Shown in pieces: positions 13,855-14,673 of a stretch of 14,673 bases of DNA (position 1 is the stretch's first letter; every line of letters begins with the position of its first letter). Below the pieces are notes generated by a model. It saw only the letters and a list, made by a program, of their open reading frames with translations. It had not been told where the DNA came from and ran no database searches. This stretch comes from an uncultured Bacillaceae bacterium. Lineage in GTDB: Bacteria > Bacillota > Bacilli > Bacillales > Alkalibacillaceae. The stretch lies in the NCBI GenBank assembly GCA_937958375.1, contig CALGNY010000233.1, forward strand, positions 1 to 14,673. Direction: 5' to 3'. The translations under genes were made by a program, and so were the position numbers.

Positions 13855-14336
13855 TATCTTGTCACTCCCATGATTGCTTTTTCAAACCGATCGAGCGAAC
13901 GAAGCAGCTGTTCTTTCGATTCGGATACATTCATCGCGTGTACATAAAACGCGTCGCCTTCGGGTGTTACCTCAACCACAACGGAACCTGGAGTCAAAAT
14001 GAGCAATAAGGCCAGAAGCGGCACTTCCCACTCCCCGCGCAGCCGTGTCTCATACCGGAACACACCCGGCCTCAGCTTTTCTTTCGGGTTGATCACCTGC
14101 ACAATGACTTCGTAGCTGGATTTGACTAGCTCTGTCAGGTAAATCAAGACCAGTTTGATGGCATTAAAAAACCGAGTCAGATAGAAGCGTTCGCCAAAGA
14201 AGCGATGCATCAAATACAAGATGGCTGCACCAACTAAATAACCCGTCGCAAACGTGGTCACATAGAACTGATCTTCATCCTGAAACAACACCCATAATAT
14301 GGCAATCGATATATTCATGATAAACTGTGCGGGCAT
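13854..14336 (-). CDS. mrpE: Na+/H+ antiporter subunit E (MrpE/MnhE)
   Basis: A 160-residue membrane protein of usual family length. It has hydrophobic N-terminal segments (about 4-17, 28-43, 58-72) and the strongly conserved block RPGVFRYETRL followed by LLALLLILTPGSVVVEV (about 89-125). The ATG at 14336 follows GGGAG at about 9-bp spacing. In intact mrp operons mrpD normally abuts or overlaps mrpE. Here a MITE-like element begins 48 bp upstream of the start codon, so mrpE may be separated from mrpABCD. Its expression would depend on read-through across the element or on a promoter within it. Confidence 0.94.
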   Translation of the reverse strand: MPAQFIMNISIAILWVLFQDEDQFYVTTFATGYLVGAAILYLMHRFFGERFYLTRFFNAIKLVLIYLTELVKSSYEVIVQVINPKEKLRPGVFRYETRLRGEWEVPLLALLLILTPGSVVVEVTPEGDAFYVHAMNVSESKEQLLRSLDRFEKAIMGVTR

Positions 14337-14383
14337 AAGCCAACTCTCCCAACCGAAAGGCAGATTGATTTTACTTTTTAAAT

Positions 14384-14642
14384 GGCTCTGTTAAGGTTTA
14401 GTGTTGAAAGATAAGTTTCTTAGCCGAGTTGTTGTATGGTGAAGAGCGAAGGTGGCGACTCCTGCGGGAACAGCACGAGCTGAAGATCCACTTGGGAAGT
14501 GCTTTTCTTCCCAAGTTAGCTGAAGCCGTGCCCGCGGTAAAGTAGACACTGCGATTTATCGCAGATGTCGCCCTTATGCCCTTTGGGTAAAAGCGTCCAC
14601 CGAAAGCGATTCACCATAACAACAACGGACTTTAACAGAGCC
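14384..14642. mobile_element. MITE-like repeat element with terminal inverted repeats
   Basis: A 259-bp element without a complete gene. The ends match as inverted repeats: GGCTCTGTTAA at 14384-14394 is the exact complement of the 11 bases ending at 14642, and about 17 of the first 23 positions match. Inside are a perfect 9-bp hairpin (CTTGGGAAG 14491-14499, CTTCCCAAG 14507-14515), a perfect 6-bp hairpin (TGCGAT 14550-14555, ATCGCA 14558-14563) enclosed by GACA (14545-14548) and TGTC (14566-14569), and an imperfect pairing of the GC-rich stretches around 14464-14475 and 14526-14536. The GGCGACTCCTGCGGGAAC-type core is a sequence I recognise as recurring in Bacillaceae intergenic regions. No clear target-site duplication is visible. 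No transposase is encoded, so mobility would need one in trans. Confidence 0.75.
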
Positions 14643-14673
14643 AACTTTTCAAAATAGATTTCTTCATTCACCA
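14516..14673 (-). pseudogene. Possible 3' end of mrpD, extended into the element (partial)
   Basis: From the window edge, one minus-strand frame is open from 14671 to a TAA at 14518-14516, 51 codons. Its first ten residues, VNEEIYFEKL, resemble the end of Bacillaceae MrpD proteins (pattern N-x-E-I-Y-x-E), and position just before mrpE fits. The next 41 residues are encoded by the element, whose first base is the last base of the Leu codon. If correct, the natural MrpD stop codon has been lost and replaced by an element-derived tail. The identification rests on ten residues and on synteny, so it is tentative. The other two frames stop at once. Confidence 0.35.

Overview
The window looks like chromosomal DNA of a low-GC Gram-positive bacterium of the family Bacillaceae, possibly from the halophilic/alkaliphilic group (Halobacillus, Virgibacillus and relatives). 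The evidence is strong AGGAGG-type ribosome binding sites, the Bacillus-type sufC-sufD-sufS-sufU-sufB order, yunC/yunD/yunE homologues near suf, Mrp antiporter genes, and several short intergenic repeat families of a kind common in Bacillaceae. The genus is an inference. Every gene but one lies on the minus strand, so the listing below runs against transcription.

Layout from low to high coordinate: (1) 1-227, hairpin-forming tandem repeats downstream of an HD-GYP gene. (2) 228-4009, HD-GYP phosphodiesterase, yunC, a long terminator hairpin, yunD and yunE. (3) 4010-4293, a yunE promoter candidate and a degenerate repeat. (4) 4294-5761, an LLM flavin oxidoreductase divergent from a small plus-strand YkvR-like protein. 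(5) 5762-6180, an array of fifteen units with an exact 21-bp period between two convergent genes. (6) 6181-7455, hmp with its terminator. (7) 7584-12863, the complete Fe-S assembly operon sufCDSUB, ending in a strong terminator. (8) 12864-13202, the suf leader and promoter region and the terminator of the operon before it. (9) 13203-14336, mrpG, mrpF and mrpE, overlapping and read in the order E-F-G. (10) 14384-14642, a MITE-like element with terminal inverted repeats. It appears to sit between mrpE and the 3' end of what may be mrpD, only partly present at the window edge.

The suf operon encodes the whole housekeeping Fe-S machine: SufS takes sulfur from cysteine, SufU relays it, and the SufB-SufC-SufD scaffold builds the cluster. 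hmp lies directly downstream but behind its own terminator. It detoxifies nitric oxide, which destroys Fe-S clusters, so the two are physiologically related neighbours and not one transcript. MrpE/F/G are membrane subunits of the multisubunit Na+/H+ antiporter.

Most coding content is ordinary core genome. The unusual material is intergenic: the 21-bp array, the hairpin repeats at 1-129, a related hairpin nested inside the element near mrpE, and that element's position, where the upstream reading frame runs on into it. I did not find a convincing new multi-gene system.
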